From Scilla litardierei (lineage: Eukaryota; Streptophyta; Magnoliopsida; Asparagales; Asparagaceae): 64,000 nt of DNA. Below the pieces are notes generated by a model, which saw nothing but the letters and a program-made list of their open reading frames with translations, had not been told where the DNA came from and ran no database searches. The stretch is from contig CM061141.1 of the NCBI GenBank assembly GCA_030789695.1, positions 280,309,871-280,373,870 on the forward strand. Direction: 5' to 3'. Shown here one piece after another: positions 10,317-21,350 of this stretch (its first letter is position 1; every line of letters begins with the position of its first letter). The translations under genes were made by a program, and so were the position numbers.

Positions 10317-13300
10317 TTAATGCTCTTCATTCAAATCAGCAACATTTTCATTTGGTAATGATAATGATGTAATACAAACACTATCATCATCCTCTACTCC
10401 CATATCATATAAGTCCCTCGGTTTTGTTTTCAGTACAACGTGCCAATTTGGGGTTTTGGCGTCTTGGACATAGAACACTTGTTGAACTTGGGATGCAAGA
10501 ATAAATGGATCATCCTGCCATCGAGATCCAGTGTGAATTTGCCTATCAAAATTTAACAACGTATATCCACATTCGTCTTTTCTCATTCCAGTACGATGAA
10601 TGATATCATACCATTGACATTTGAACATGACTATTCTAAAGCTGTCGAAGTAATTTAATTCAATAATATCCGTGATAGATCCATAATAAACTTCCTCATC
10701 GTTATTTCCTTGTCTGTCAGCATGGTTGTTATCGACAGTAACCATAACACCACTATTTTGGGTGGTCTTTCGTTGTTCACTTGATGTGGTTCGAAATTTA
10801 TAACCATTGATCATGAACCCTTTAAACCTCCTCACCACTGGACATGGACCACATGCCAAAGAAATTATAACATCTGGCTCATTATCTTTAATCATTTTAG
10901 GAACCTACAAAAAATAAAGTAGCATTCGTTTAGTTTTAGAAAAGTGTCACAACCTTTGGGACTTTTGAAGTTAACATATGGTTTGCACCTTTGATTCCAA
11001 CCATTTAGAGAACTCTTTTATCACTAAGGTTTGTAACTCCACATCTGTAAGATGTCTTGGTCTAGCCTCAAGTTCTTTTTTGTAATGAATTTCCTGTAAG
11101 ATAGGTTAATTATCAAGATGAAGAGAAGAATACCCTAATCTACACTCTTTATGTAGTCAAGAAGCACTTTCTCCCGCCATTGATCAAGTTCATTACTATA
11201 TAGAAGTACATATCTATGAGCAAACATCATGGATTGTTTATCAATAGTGTCATTGATGATACCACCAAGAGCACGTCCTGATGTGTCAAACAAGTAAGCT
11301 CCTGTTAACTCTTCACCTTCCAAAGATTTATTAACTCTCCCTTCAAACAACAATGTGTTAACTCCCTTGAAGTATCTAGAACAAAAAACCAAGCATTCAT
11401 TGGCCAAATATCCTTGAGCAATCGATCCTTCGGGGCTAGCTTTGTTCTTGACAAAAGTTTTCAAAACCAATAAATCCCAACAAAAAAGATATGTGCTATT
11501 AAATTTACTAATCAATATGAACATTATAACTAATACCAATTAAATATCAAATTTTACCTCTCAATGGGATACATCCATCTGTAATGAACTGGTCCCCCAA
11601 GCTTTGCCTCGGTTGCAAGATGAACCACCAAATTTACCATAATGGTGAAAAAGCTGGGAGGAAAAATTTTCTCCATCTTACAAAGTGTCACAACTACACG
11701 GTTTTGCATTATATCCAAATTTGCAGGATCCAAAACTTTTGAACACAAGCTCTTGAAAAAGACGCATAATTCAATTATTACTGATGCTATTTCTTTTGGC
11801 ATGGAGCATCGTAGGGCTAGTGGAAGTAGATCTTGCATCAACACATGTGAATCATGGCTCTTTAGTGGCATTATTTTCTGTTGTTGAATATTAACGCACC
11901 TGGATATATTGGATGAATATCCATCTGGAACCTTAATATTCTTCAAGGTCTTCAAGAACAAGTCTTTTTGTTTTTTATTCATTGTATACATTGCTGGATG
12001 ATATTCACCATTATCATATGGGTGAAGCCATTCTCTAATACCCCAACCTTGCAAATCTCTTCTAGCAGCTAAATTGTCTTTTGATTTTCCTTTGATATTC
12101 ATCAATGTGCTAATAATATTAGCGCAAACATTCTTATCTATATGCATGACATCCAAATTATGATGTAACAAGTTATGCTCCCAATATTCCAGCTTAAAAA
12201 TATACTTTTTTGCTTCCACTGTTTATAAGCAAAACCACCAGGAACAGCACCGTCCCTGTTAATTACATTGTCTTCACCAACTTCATCCTCATCCTCAATG
12301 GCTAATTCTTCATCATCCCACAAAGCTTGTTGTTCATCTATTTCTCCAATTTTCTTTCTTTTTTGGCCAACATCTTTACCTTTTCCATACTCGCATATCT
12401 TAGATATAGTTTGTCTTAATATATCAGTTCCAGTTGGAGGGTTCGGAGCTTGTCCATATTCAGCAGATTTATCAAAAGCTTCTTTCTGTCTACAGAAGAC
12501 ATGCCCTTCAGGTAGCCATCACCTATGACCCAAGTAACACCACTTTTTTCCAGCATTCAACCATGTATAGCATGTTGATGCTTGACATGTAGGACATGCA
12601 AATTGACCCCGCGTACTCCAACCAGACAAATTAGCAAATGCAGGAAAATCATTAATTGTGAATAATAATGCCACACGCAGTGTAAAAGTGTTCCCAGCAA
12701 AAGAATCAAAGGCCTCCACGCCTTCCCACAACTGCTGCAACTTTTGTATAAGAGGTTGTAAGTAAACATCAATGTCATTTCCTAGACCTTTTTCATCGGG
12801 AATGACCATTGACAATATGATAGAAGTCTTACTCATACACTCCCATGGTGGCATGTTATAAGATATAAGAATCACTGGCCAAGTACTATAAGTTGTATTC
12901 ATTGTTCGAAACGGGTTAACACCATCAGAAGCTAAACCCAATCTAACATTCCGTGGATCAGAAGCAAAAGAAGTGTACTTTAAATCAAAAGCTTTCCACG
13001 CCTGAGCATTAGCCGAATGTCTCAACATTCCATCTTTTGTACGATGCTCATTATGCCATCTCATCAAGGATGAAGTTTTAGATGACAAGTAGAGTCGCTT
13101 CAATCGAGGTATCAATAGAAAATAATGCAACGCTTTGGCAGGAATGTTTTTTGAACGGGACTTTCACCATAACTTGAGCTTCCACCGCCCTTTGTACCTT
13201 TCCAACGTGATACCTTACAAACATCACATGATTGATAATTAGATCTATCACCCCAATACAATATGCAATCATTTGGACACGCGTGAATTTTCTGAACACC

Positions 13301-14008
13301 AAGACCAAGTTGATTAACCACTTTCCCTGCTTCGTAATTTGAAGTCGACAATGCAATATTAGGAAATGCATCATTAAGCAATTCAAGCAACATAGATAAG
13401 TACTTCACAGGCATTCCACTTAGACATTTAATATGCAAAAGGTGTAAGAGAAATGATAACTTAGAATATTTCTCACACCCCAGATATAATGGATTTGAGC
13501 TATCATTAACCAACTCAAGAAAACTTCTCATATCAGGAATGTGTTCGCTAGAATTTTGTCCATCATTGATCCCGTCCGTTGACTCTGCAACATTTGAATC
13601 CATTGGTGCATTGTCTATAGTTTGATTATTATCCACATTAGACGTATATGTCTCAAATGCATCATTTAGTAACTGCCTCATATCAACATGCTCATTTAGT
13701 GGTTGCCGGTCATCAACCTCCAAATGTGTAGAAGATTGTTCACGTGACACGTTGATAGAATCACTCCTGTCACTCGTAACTTTCTCTCCATGATAGAACC
13801 AAGTTGTATAATTAGCTAACATCCCTTTTATAATTAAATGCTCATATATCATGTTGTAGTTGTGGTAACCTTGAAACACGCATTTCTTGCAAGGACATGG
13901 AATCTTTGAATCTCTAGACTTATCTCTAAATGCAAAGTCCAGAAAACTTTTTACACCATCCACATATTCTTTGGTAACTCTAGACTTATTTATCCAATCT
14001 CGATCCAT
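10317..14008 (-). pseudogene. tnp2: CACTA transposase TnpD/tnp2, broken
   Basis: Domains in order from the ATG at 14008: an N-terminal transposase-associated zinc-finger region (CPCKKCVFQGY, about residues 38-48); the tnp2 core with SDPRNVRLGLASDGVNPFRT and TINDFPAFANLSGW; HHNLDVMHIDKNVCANII; a DUF4218-like part (ASPEGSIAQGYLANECL, 11135-11539); a small exon at about 10990-11095; and a DUF4216-like C-terminus (10317-10895) with YYGSITDIIELNYF. An intron follows the WMYPIER segment, with donor GT at 11556-11557. Damage: a 1-nt loss in a T6 run at 13147-13152, a second in T6 at 12206-12211, and TGA at 12519-12521 where an Arg codon is expected. In intact elements this protein cuts the CACTA ends. 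Confidence 0.85.
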
Positions 14009-15554
14009 TATGAAACTACAAAAAGTTGAAACAATATTACATTATTATAAAAATAGATCAAATTTGAATGACGATATATATATATATATATGTATATATA
14101 TAACAAATTGGAAATGAAATGGTAGTAGATAGATCACCATACTCTAATAAAGATAGAGAATAAAATTGCATAATTATAATGAAAAATATAATTATGTATA
14201 TAACAAATTGCATAATTTGACATACATTCTTTCAGGCAATAGAATAAACACTCCAACATAATCTCATCTTGAAATTCAATAAGGACCTTGAAAATTGAGA
14301 ATTAAAAAATCTAGATTTCATTTTTTATTCCTTTGATTATCAGTATCATATCCCTTGCATTTATAAAAGTTTTTATGAATCATTTAAAAAATTTCTTCCG
14401 GATCATTCAAAAATTCAAAATTCTGCCCTTCTCATCCTAACAGATTCAACAATGAGTACAACACCTAGCACCTGAGACTAATATTCTTATAGGTAGGTTC
14501 AGAAAATTAGAAAGTTGTCCTTTCATCCTACACCAATCCAAAAATATACTTTCATGGCAATGCAGCTAACATGGTGACGATCTTTCGTAGTTCCTTATTA
14601 CAAACACATATTACAAATTTACGAGTATAATTGAACATGGAAAAATTAAAAGAAAAAGATAATATAAAAGAAACATATTTAACTAATTTTCTCCTCATTT
14701 GATCAGTGGAACACACATAAGGATGATAATGCATCACCTAAAAAGGTTTAATAAAGACAAATAGCAAGTGTTAGGCATGGCTTTGAATATGGGTAAATGG
14801 CAATGAAAAGTTAATAGTCAAGAAGCTGTCTTAGTGCTTCCGTTTGAGATCAATCCTTAACTTAGTTGTTAAAACAACAAAAAGGAATTAGTGGATATTA
14901 AAGAAATTTAGGTTTAGTTGTAGTTGCGAAACATTGTAACCATATGCCTGGGATGCCTATGGCTAAAACGAGGGCATTGGTCTCAAATAAGACAAAAATA
15001 AATACATAAGATTAGAAACAACCGGAAATATACAACCAAAAAATATAATAAGCTGCATTCTTTTTTATTCTTGAGTGTGTGAGGCATTTCATCGAATACC
15101 GCCTATGCTTTCTCTTCTCATCAAAATCACAAAAAGAGTCAAATCTTTATGCTTTGCAGGACAAAGAAAAAAATAAGAAAACTATGACTAATCATTGAAG
15201 CAAGGGTGGTGTTCAATGTAAGGTAAACAAGCATATAACCCAACCGTGGTCGATCGAAGCCATCGATCGCATAAAAGATAGAAGATGAGGACACCGATGG
15301 GTTGGGGTTAGAGAAAGACGACATAACGAACCTTGAGACGGGGGCAGAGAGAGAAAATCGACGGCAATGCAGGCAGAAGACAACGGCGTGGCCTCGACGG
15401 TGGGAGCAGAGGAAGATGGTGGCCTGTTGGGGAGCTTGGAGGAGGACGTCCTGACCGTATGTTAGAAGGGCATATAGGGCGGCGGGAGATAGGGTTTCAG
15501 GAATTTTGGGGGAGGGTTCGGCGCCAAATAGGGTTTTGGGGAGAATTTGGGGCG

Positions 15555-15586
<32 letters not shown>

Positions 15587-15955
15587 GGTTGTTTTGGCAG
15601 CAAATAGGGTTTCGGGGAGAATGGGGGGGGGGGGGTTTCGTTGACGCGAGAGATGGGATTTTTCGTTTCAGCGCAGTCAATGTGCGTTAAAAATTAATAA
15701 ATCAGACGGGGCACCCTACGTGATGTTTTGTAAAATAAAAGGGGTTCGGTTCATAGGGTCCGGGGCTCATTGAATTATGCCAGCTAGGATCACATTCTTA
15801 GCTTTCAGTTCAATTAAGAAATAATGAACATGGGGCCTAATTGTTGGCTCGATTATATATATAGATAAATAGAGATGTGAGAATTATCATAAGAATTTAA
15901 ATACAAGACTCCTTGAAACAACCAACGCAATGCATATTACTCTAAATGATTTAAC
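14009..15955. other. CACTA 5' region or unassigned DNA with microsatellite and long G-tracts
   Basis: AT-rich, with a (TA)n tract at 14073-14103. From about 15300 composition turns GC-rich, with the repeated phrase TAGGGTTT(C/T)GGGGAGAAT around two G homopolymers. Read on the minus strand, AAACCCTA-type motifs resemble a plant 5' leader, so this could be the promoter side of the transposase gene. The proline-rich antisense frame here is only the C-run translated. No CACTA terminus was found. Confidence 0.4.
15556..15585 (+). repeat. 30-base G homopolymer
   Basis: About 30 uninterrupted Gs, with a second run of 13 at 15623-15635. It may form G-quadruplexes, and its true length is uncertain because such runs are often mis-sequenced. 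Confidence 0.8.
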
Positions 15956-16690
15956 TGTAATGCCCTACAAGCTACTGCACAAGTACTAGAGGGGGGGTGA
16001 ATAGTACTTTAAAAATAACGAGGAGTATAATTCCTAATTATAATGCAAACAACTACCAAATCAATTTGCGGAAGCTTAAATTGAATGACAACACAAAATT
16101 AACAACGCAAACAAGAGATGTTACTGGGTTCGGATCCACCCAAGTCTCCCCGACTTGTTCCCGGTGATCCTACGTCCCAACCACCCGGATCCCCTCCGGA
16201 TACTTGAGTTAGAAACCCTAACTCAAGATTTCCACTATGAAATACTTGTGAAAAACCTCCACAAGTCAAATCATACAAAATGAAATTTGTGACTCCCACA
16301 ACCCGGGATCACAACCACACTCTCACAACCGAGAGTGAAACTTACAAATCAAATATGAAATGAAATAAGAAAAACTTCTTACCGAACAAAATACCTATGC
16401 CTTGAGTATTGCTTACGAATTAGGGCAAGGATGATTTTGGGGAAGAAGTGGCACCAAACCCTAGCTCCAAGATGTAGATCAGCGATGGAGAGCTTTGGGG
16501 ATGTTGGTGACCTAGAATCAAGCACTTGGCTTGGAAGGCTTCACACTCAATGAATCTCTCTTTGGAAATAAGAGTTAGGAGAGATTATTGAATGGAGGGA
16601 ATGAGCTTTGAATGAGCTTGGATTGATTTCTCTTGATCTCTAAACTTGCATTAATATCAGCCTTAGCAGCAATGAATGCAGCCCAACAAG

Positions 16691-16698
16691 TATATATA
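16691..16698 (-). promoter_or_regulatory. TATA box of SIRE-type LTR
   Basis: TATATATA, about 1.13 kb into the LTR in sense. A (CT)n tract lies just upstream and the hairpin array before that. The same box is at 27447-27454 in the 5' LTR, the copy that would drive the element. Confidence 0.55.
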
Positions 16699-16765
16699 GG
16701 ATAGAGGAGAGAGAGAGAGAGAAAAACGTTTCAATTAAAGCTCCAACGGCTCTTTTCTGAACCCA

Positions 16766-17406
16766 ACTAGTCGGTCAAAGAACAACCACCGACCGACTAG
16801 TTCATCAACTAGTCGGTCGGTCAATTAACGTAAACCGACTAATGAGTAAACTGAGAAAAGATCAAAGTACAGACTGAGGAACTAGTCGGTCTAAGAAGAG
16901 TAGCTGACCGACTAGTTTCACAACTAGTCGGTCGGTTACTCAACGTGGACCGACTAACAGATAAAACTGAAGTCTGAGAAGAATTGTACTTAGTCGGTCC
17001 AAGAACAAATGTTGACCGACTAATTCACCAACTAGTCGGTCACCAAATGAACATAGACCGACTAACAATAAACAGTAAGTATGGTGAAAATTTTGGCATG
17101 TACAGTAAACTAAACTAGTCGGTCCAAGAAGGAAAGTTGACCGACTAGTTCATCAACTAGTCGGTCGATCAATGAGCACAGACCGACTAATGATAAACAG
17201 TAGCTCAAGCTCAAATGTGCATGTTTAGGGAAAGCTCAACTAGTCGGTCACAGAAGCATCACTGACCGACTAGTTCACAAACTAGTCGGTCGGTGAGTCA
17301 ACTTAGACCGACTAACTGTAAACAGTAAAGAGCTAAGAATTAACTGACTGAAAGTAGTCGGTCCAAGAAGCTTGGCTGACCGACTAGATCACCATCTAGT
17401 CGGTCA
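16766..17406. repeat. Inverted-repeat array of ACTAGTCGGTC / GACCGACTAGT
   Basis: Six units start near 16766, 16881, 16989, 17114, 17239 and 17353. Each has an 11-base arm ACTAGTCGGTC, a 14-20 nt variable spacer and the complementary arm, then a second hairpin ending GACCGACTAA. Stems are constant and loops vary. The array lies upstream of the TATA box in sense, so in U3. An identical array is at 27526-28165. Confidence 0.9.
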
Positions 17407-17832
17407 GTTCTTCTTCTTGAACCAACTAACATGCACAAGAAGTCCCGAATCGAAGCGCGAAGCTACGGGAAGAATTGTATGGACTTCTACTAAGATCCTA
17501 GAGCTAAGATATGAGCGTTATGAAGAATTAAAACGTAAGACCTACTCAAGGCTTAACATTCTACGAAAGAAGCTTAAAGACTATTAAATACACTTGACGA
17601 TACCGTCTTCAATAGCTTCAATCGAATCTTCATGACTTCTAAATAGGTCCATAAGCTTCAACGAAGCTTTAGGCATACGATCACGTGGTTTGAGAAGTCT
17701 TGAGACGTCGTTATTGATATTCATGTGAATTTGGCGACGATCTCCATAACTGCGCTCACAAAGTGTTAGTTCATATTATATTTATGTTTGTTCATCATCC
17801 AAAACCAAATCCGGGGAGTCCAATATCCAACA

Positions 17833-18793
17833 TTCTCCCCCTTTTTGGTGATGACAAACCAACATAAATAATAATCAAAAATAATAATTCAAATGAAATT
17901 TACTTACTCCCCCTGCATTGATGACACGTTAATTCCAATTTAAACAAAAATGATACGCATCAAGCAGACGAGTGAAGTATATTAAATGAGAATCGATTGT
18001 TGAATTATTGAAATACCAAATTAAGGTTATTGAAATATCGGATTTGAAAATCCATTTATATATCTTAACTCCCCCTGAATCTAACACATCAAGTTAGATT
18101 CTTGGAGAAATGCTTTAAATTTTCATTTGGCATATCGTTATTATTATATCTCTCCCCCTTTGGCATAATCAAAAAGAGCGGGAGGATAACAACGACAACA
18201 ACAATGGCCTCAAATTAAAAAGCACGGGAGTCGTAGAATACGACGAAGGTTCAAGTGACACCAAAGAGAAAAATACGAATAGAATCAAGGCGTGTCAAAG
18301 ATACCAAAGTCGAAAAAAAAATCGTAAAACGAAATCATCAAAACTCAAATCAATTTAACGGATTGAGTTATGGAATATACTATCCAATATCAACATTTCT
18401 TGGTTAATTTAGTGCATGGAAAACAATTCTATGTTTTCATAGAAGAAATTTCTATTAAACCAAGTGAATATCGTCGAGCGACGAAATCAAACATTAGAGA
18501 CATAAAAATTGCACAATATAATAAAATGTCAACTGCGATGTGTATATATATATATAATATGAAGCAGATTACATCACCGATATACAAACCATCGATCGAC
18601 TGATCGGTGCACAAAAATACATCATCACATGACAAAATATCGGAGTGTCAACAAAAAAATACATCATCATCAAACATATCAAAATACATCATCAAAATGA
18701 TCCAAAATACATAGCCACCCACACTATCCTACCCAACATCTCTCACAACTAGATATATCATCCAATGAGTATCAGGAGAGGCCTCGGAGAAAC
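17833..18793 (-). other. 3' untranslated region of SIRE-type copia with several PPT-like motifs
   Basis: The PPT abuts the LTR at 17833-17846 (sense CAAAAAGGGGGAGAA). Further CTCCCC-type tracts occur near 17910, 18070 and 18155. No gene is supported. A short (TA)n is near 18542-18556. Confidence 0.6.
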
Positions 18794-20485
18794 TCAAGAG
18801 GCAGCGGGAGGACCAGAAGCAACTGCAGGCTCAGCAGGAGCAGAAGAGGTGACTGGATCAGTAGGAACGTCCGGAAGATCAGCAGGAGAGACGACTGAAG
18901 TGGCAACCTCTGAAGCAGCAACCGTAGTGGCCTCGGGAGCACCAGTCGGAGTATCCACCACAGGAGTGGTGGCAACAGGTGTGCTCTCGGGGGCACCAGC
19001 AGAGGTAGCAGCAACAGCAGCACCGGAAGAGGTAGCACCAGCAGCAGCAGTACCAGCAGAAGTGCCCTCGGGGGCACGAGTCGAAGCACGACAAAGCTCC
19101 TCAATGTCCTCCTCAGCCATCTCATCTAACTCCTCATCCTCAGACACAGAAGGAGGAAGCTCAACACCCATCTGACGAGCCATACGGCAGACTACCTCCT
19201 CGGTACGAGCCAAGCGGGACTCGTGACGAAGAAGTATCCGGACGACATCATCAAGGGTGGTAACGGGAGTAGCAGAGGCACTGGCAGAGGCAGGGGCAGA
19301 CGCTGAAGGTGTCGTCCTCTGAACGTGACGAAGCGCCGCAAGAGATTTCTTGACGGCCGTCGCATTTAGGGGAGGACCAAGGGGACGCTCATCTTCACGA
19401 GGCAACGTGACACGAAAATGATGAAAAACGAGGGTCAACATGCAAGGAAATGGGATATGAGATGATTTATTGGACTTTCGAATACACTCGAAAGAGTCAA
19501 TCTTATCGAGTATAATTCGAGCCCAATTAATCGAGCTCCCCATGAAGATCGCATAGATAAGTTTCAAAAATGGCTGGGATGGTAAAGATGAGGAGCCGTA
19601 CTTGGGAAGCAAGCACGACTTCAGAATCAGATTTAGGACCCACGCATTAGGCTTGAATGATTTAGATGGCACGCCAATCATGGCAGGAGGGATCTGATGG
19701 AAAATCTCTGAAAGGATGGTCTGATCAAGAGAAGAAATATCGTCAACCGAGATATCAGAGGGAAGAAGGCCAGACGAAGAGATACCCAAAATCTCCCCTA
19801 AGATTTCTGCTGTGAGGACTATAGGAGTCCCCAAAACGGTCGTCTCAACAGAGTGGGTCTGATCGTACTGACCCCGGATCCTATTCGCATAGAAAAGCTT
19901 CACTAATCTAGGGTAGGGGTGAGGGTTCGCCTTCGGGTCAAATCGAAGGTAATCGAGGAGACCCGACGACGAGAGAAGATCAGCTAACCCTATAAAGTCG
20001 CTAAACTGGACGAAATGCTCCAGAAGCAGAGGGCAATGTTCGATACGGTTGTACGCCGCGAGACACATAGGGTCATCGCAACACAACGAAATATCGACAC
20101 CGCCCACCGGCATCGGACCCTTTTCCTTAGGCTTTCGGGTAGACGTACGAGGGTGGGTGCTAGACTCGGGATGGATAGGAGGAGTGGGTTCCCTATGAGT
20201 CTCGGTCTCGGGGTTATACTCCGTATCGGAATTGGTAGGAGTATGGAACGAAGAAGGAGAGGCAAGAATTTTGGCCTTTGGCTTAGGCTTGGGTTTGGGT
20301 TTCGGTTGACCTCTAGATTTAGCGGTCGTCATCCTCTTCTTCTTGAGAGGAGGCGAAGACGACGAAGGTTGGGTGGTCTTGGCTCGACGTTTCGGAGGGG
20401 TTGGATGTTCGGGATCCGAAGGGTTTGGATCAATGGTCATCGGAGAGGGGCTAGACGGAGTGATCGGAATACGTGTTCTTGCCAT
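18794..20485 (-). CDS. Third ORF of SIRE-type copia, plant transposon-protein-like
   Basis: 563 codons, uninterrupted. I chose the ATG at 20485 (MARTRIPITP); the frame is open a little further upstream but only from GTG. The N-terminal 125 residues are basic and disordered, with KRRAKTTQP, KKKRM and a KP repeat, and probably nuclear. The middle (about 125-390) is a helical domain with FSDFIGLADLLSSSGLLDYL, PRLVKLFYANRIRGQYDQTH and VLTAEILGEILGIS; it resembles the 'putative plant transposon protein' family. The tail is Ala/Thr/Pro-rich, with a short acidic segment EDEELDEMAEEDIEEL. SIRE elements carry an extra ORF here, often called env-like, but I see no signal peptide or membrane span. Role unknown. 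Confidence 0.75.
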   Translation of the reverse strand: MARTRIPITPSSPSPMTIDPNPSDPEHPTPPKRRAKTTQPSSSSPPLKKKRMTTAKSRGQPKPKPKPKPKAKILASPSSFHTPTNSDTEYNPETETHREPTPPIHPESSTHPRTSTRKPKEKGPMPVGGVDISLCCDDPMCLAAYNRIEHCPLLLEHFVQFSDFIGLADLLSSSGLLDYLRFDPKANPHPYPRLVKLFYANRIRGQYDQTHSVETTVLGTPIVLTAEILGEILGISSSGLLPSDISVDDISSLDQTILSEIFHQIPPAMIGVPSKSFKPNAWVLNLILKSCLLPKYGSSSLPSQPFLKLIYAIFMGSSINWARIILDKIDSFECIRKSNKSSHIPFPCMLTLVFHHFRVTLPREDERPLGPPLNATAVKKSLAALRHVQRTTPSASAPASASASATPVTTLDDVVRILLRHESRLARTEEVVCRMARQMGVELPPSVSEDEELDEMAEEDIEELCRASTRAPEGTSAGTAAAGATSSGAAVAATSAGAPESTPVATTPVVDTPTGAPEATTVAASEVATSVVSPADLPDVPTDPVTSSAPAEPAVASGPPAAS

Positions 20486-21350
20486 AGTCGAAGCAAGACA
20501 CGGCACAAGATGATCAAAAGTAGAAGCCCTAGCCGAAAAAGAAAGATAAACCCTAAGAACCCTAGAAACCGAGCAAGCCCTAGCTCTAGGAAAGGAAATC
20601 TAACCCTAGAAGGGGAAGAAATTACCTAGAAGGAGGGGCCGACGGTGGAGATCGACGGAGACGGCCGGAAAATGGCCGGAGATCGATCGGAAGTCGAAGG
20701 GTTTAGAGGGAGGACGGGGTTTCGAGCTGGAGGAGAGAAAAAATCAACTTACTAAAGTGAGAATTAATCGGTTTAGATCGAGTTTAAGTCGGTCGAAATC
20801 GCAAAAGACCAAACAGTCCCTGGCACAACTAGTCGGTCACAGTTCAAGCACTGACCGACTAGATCACGATCTAGTCGGTCGGTCAATGAGCTTGAACCGA
20901 CTAGTTGTAAACAGTGGCTGAATCCAAGATATACTGACAAGATTTAGTCGGTCTGCGTTCATTTACTGACCGACTAGTTCTCAATCTAGTCGGTCGGTCA
21001 CTGAACATGAACCGACTAAAGAGTTAAAAATTTGAAAATCAATTTCTCTCCACAATACGCTTGGACGATATATCTCAAAACTCTCAATAATCATCTAAAC
21101 TACCCTATTAAACATCGAAAACTCAAAATTTGACGATTACACACAAATCGAACGAAAAATCAAAATATCACATAAATTCCCGAAAAATCCAATAATTCTA
21201 GCATGAAAGAGATATTGCCAAATATAATAGCATGCAAAATTATTGAATGAAACATGAATCCTATATCTCGGATTCACCCATAATCCCCAATTCTCGACGC
21301 AACCGCACAAAGGAGTCCTCCTTTAGGGGTTTCGTGAAAATATCGGCGAT
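20486..21350 (-). other. pol-ORF3 spacer with promoter-like leader
   Basis: From 21350 toward 20486 in sense: an AT-rich piece, the palindrome array at 20828-21018, then a CT-rich leader with telobox-like TAGGGTT repeats (20520-20620) and a possible donor TAG/GTAATTTC near 20626. This resembles the 5' leader of a plant gene and suggests separate expression of ORF3. No clear TATA box is seen. Confidence 0.45.
20828..21018. repeat. Internal copy of the LTR hairpin motif
   Basis: Two units of the ACTAGTCGGTC / GACCGACTAG design found in the LTRs, with the same constant stems and different loops. It lies only in the spacer before ORF3, not elsewhere in the coding part of the element. Confidence 0.9.

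Larger units (their letters stand above)
3733..15955 (-). mobile_element. CACTA (En/Spm) transposon, minus orientation, interrupted on the right
   Basis: Seen: a CACTA terminus at 3733, then TnpA-like and TnpD-like pseudogenes in the same direction. The 5' terminus should lie right of 14008, but no matching CACTACTAGAAAA is present before the copia insertion at 15956. The only other CACTA end, at 29322, has CACTACTAAAAAA, a different subterminal motif and a non-matching 3-bp flank (TGT against TAC). Either the true 5' end is lost or the element has dissimilar ends. Both proteins are broken, so it is not autonomous. Confidence 0.75.
15956..17832 (-). repeat. 3' LTR of the SIRE-type copia
   Basis: 1877 bp, beginning TGTAATGCC and ending ATCCAACA. 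Near its sense 3' end lies the block CTAGAGGGGGGGTGAATAG, which recurs in the other copia LTRs at 31204 and 36307. The hairpin array lies at 16766-17406 and a TATA box at 16691-16698. Confidence 0.95.

Noticed and set aside
15139..15603. 154-codon proline-rich antisense frame
   Set aside because: The proline run is the C30 homopolymer. The rest has no recognisable domain.
20015..20629. 204-codon plus-strand frame
   Set aside because: It lies opposite the third ORF of the copia and is Arg-rich, as shadows of GC-rich coding sequence are.
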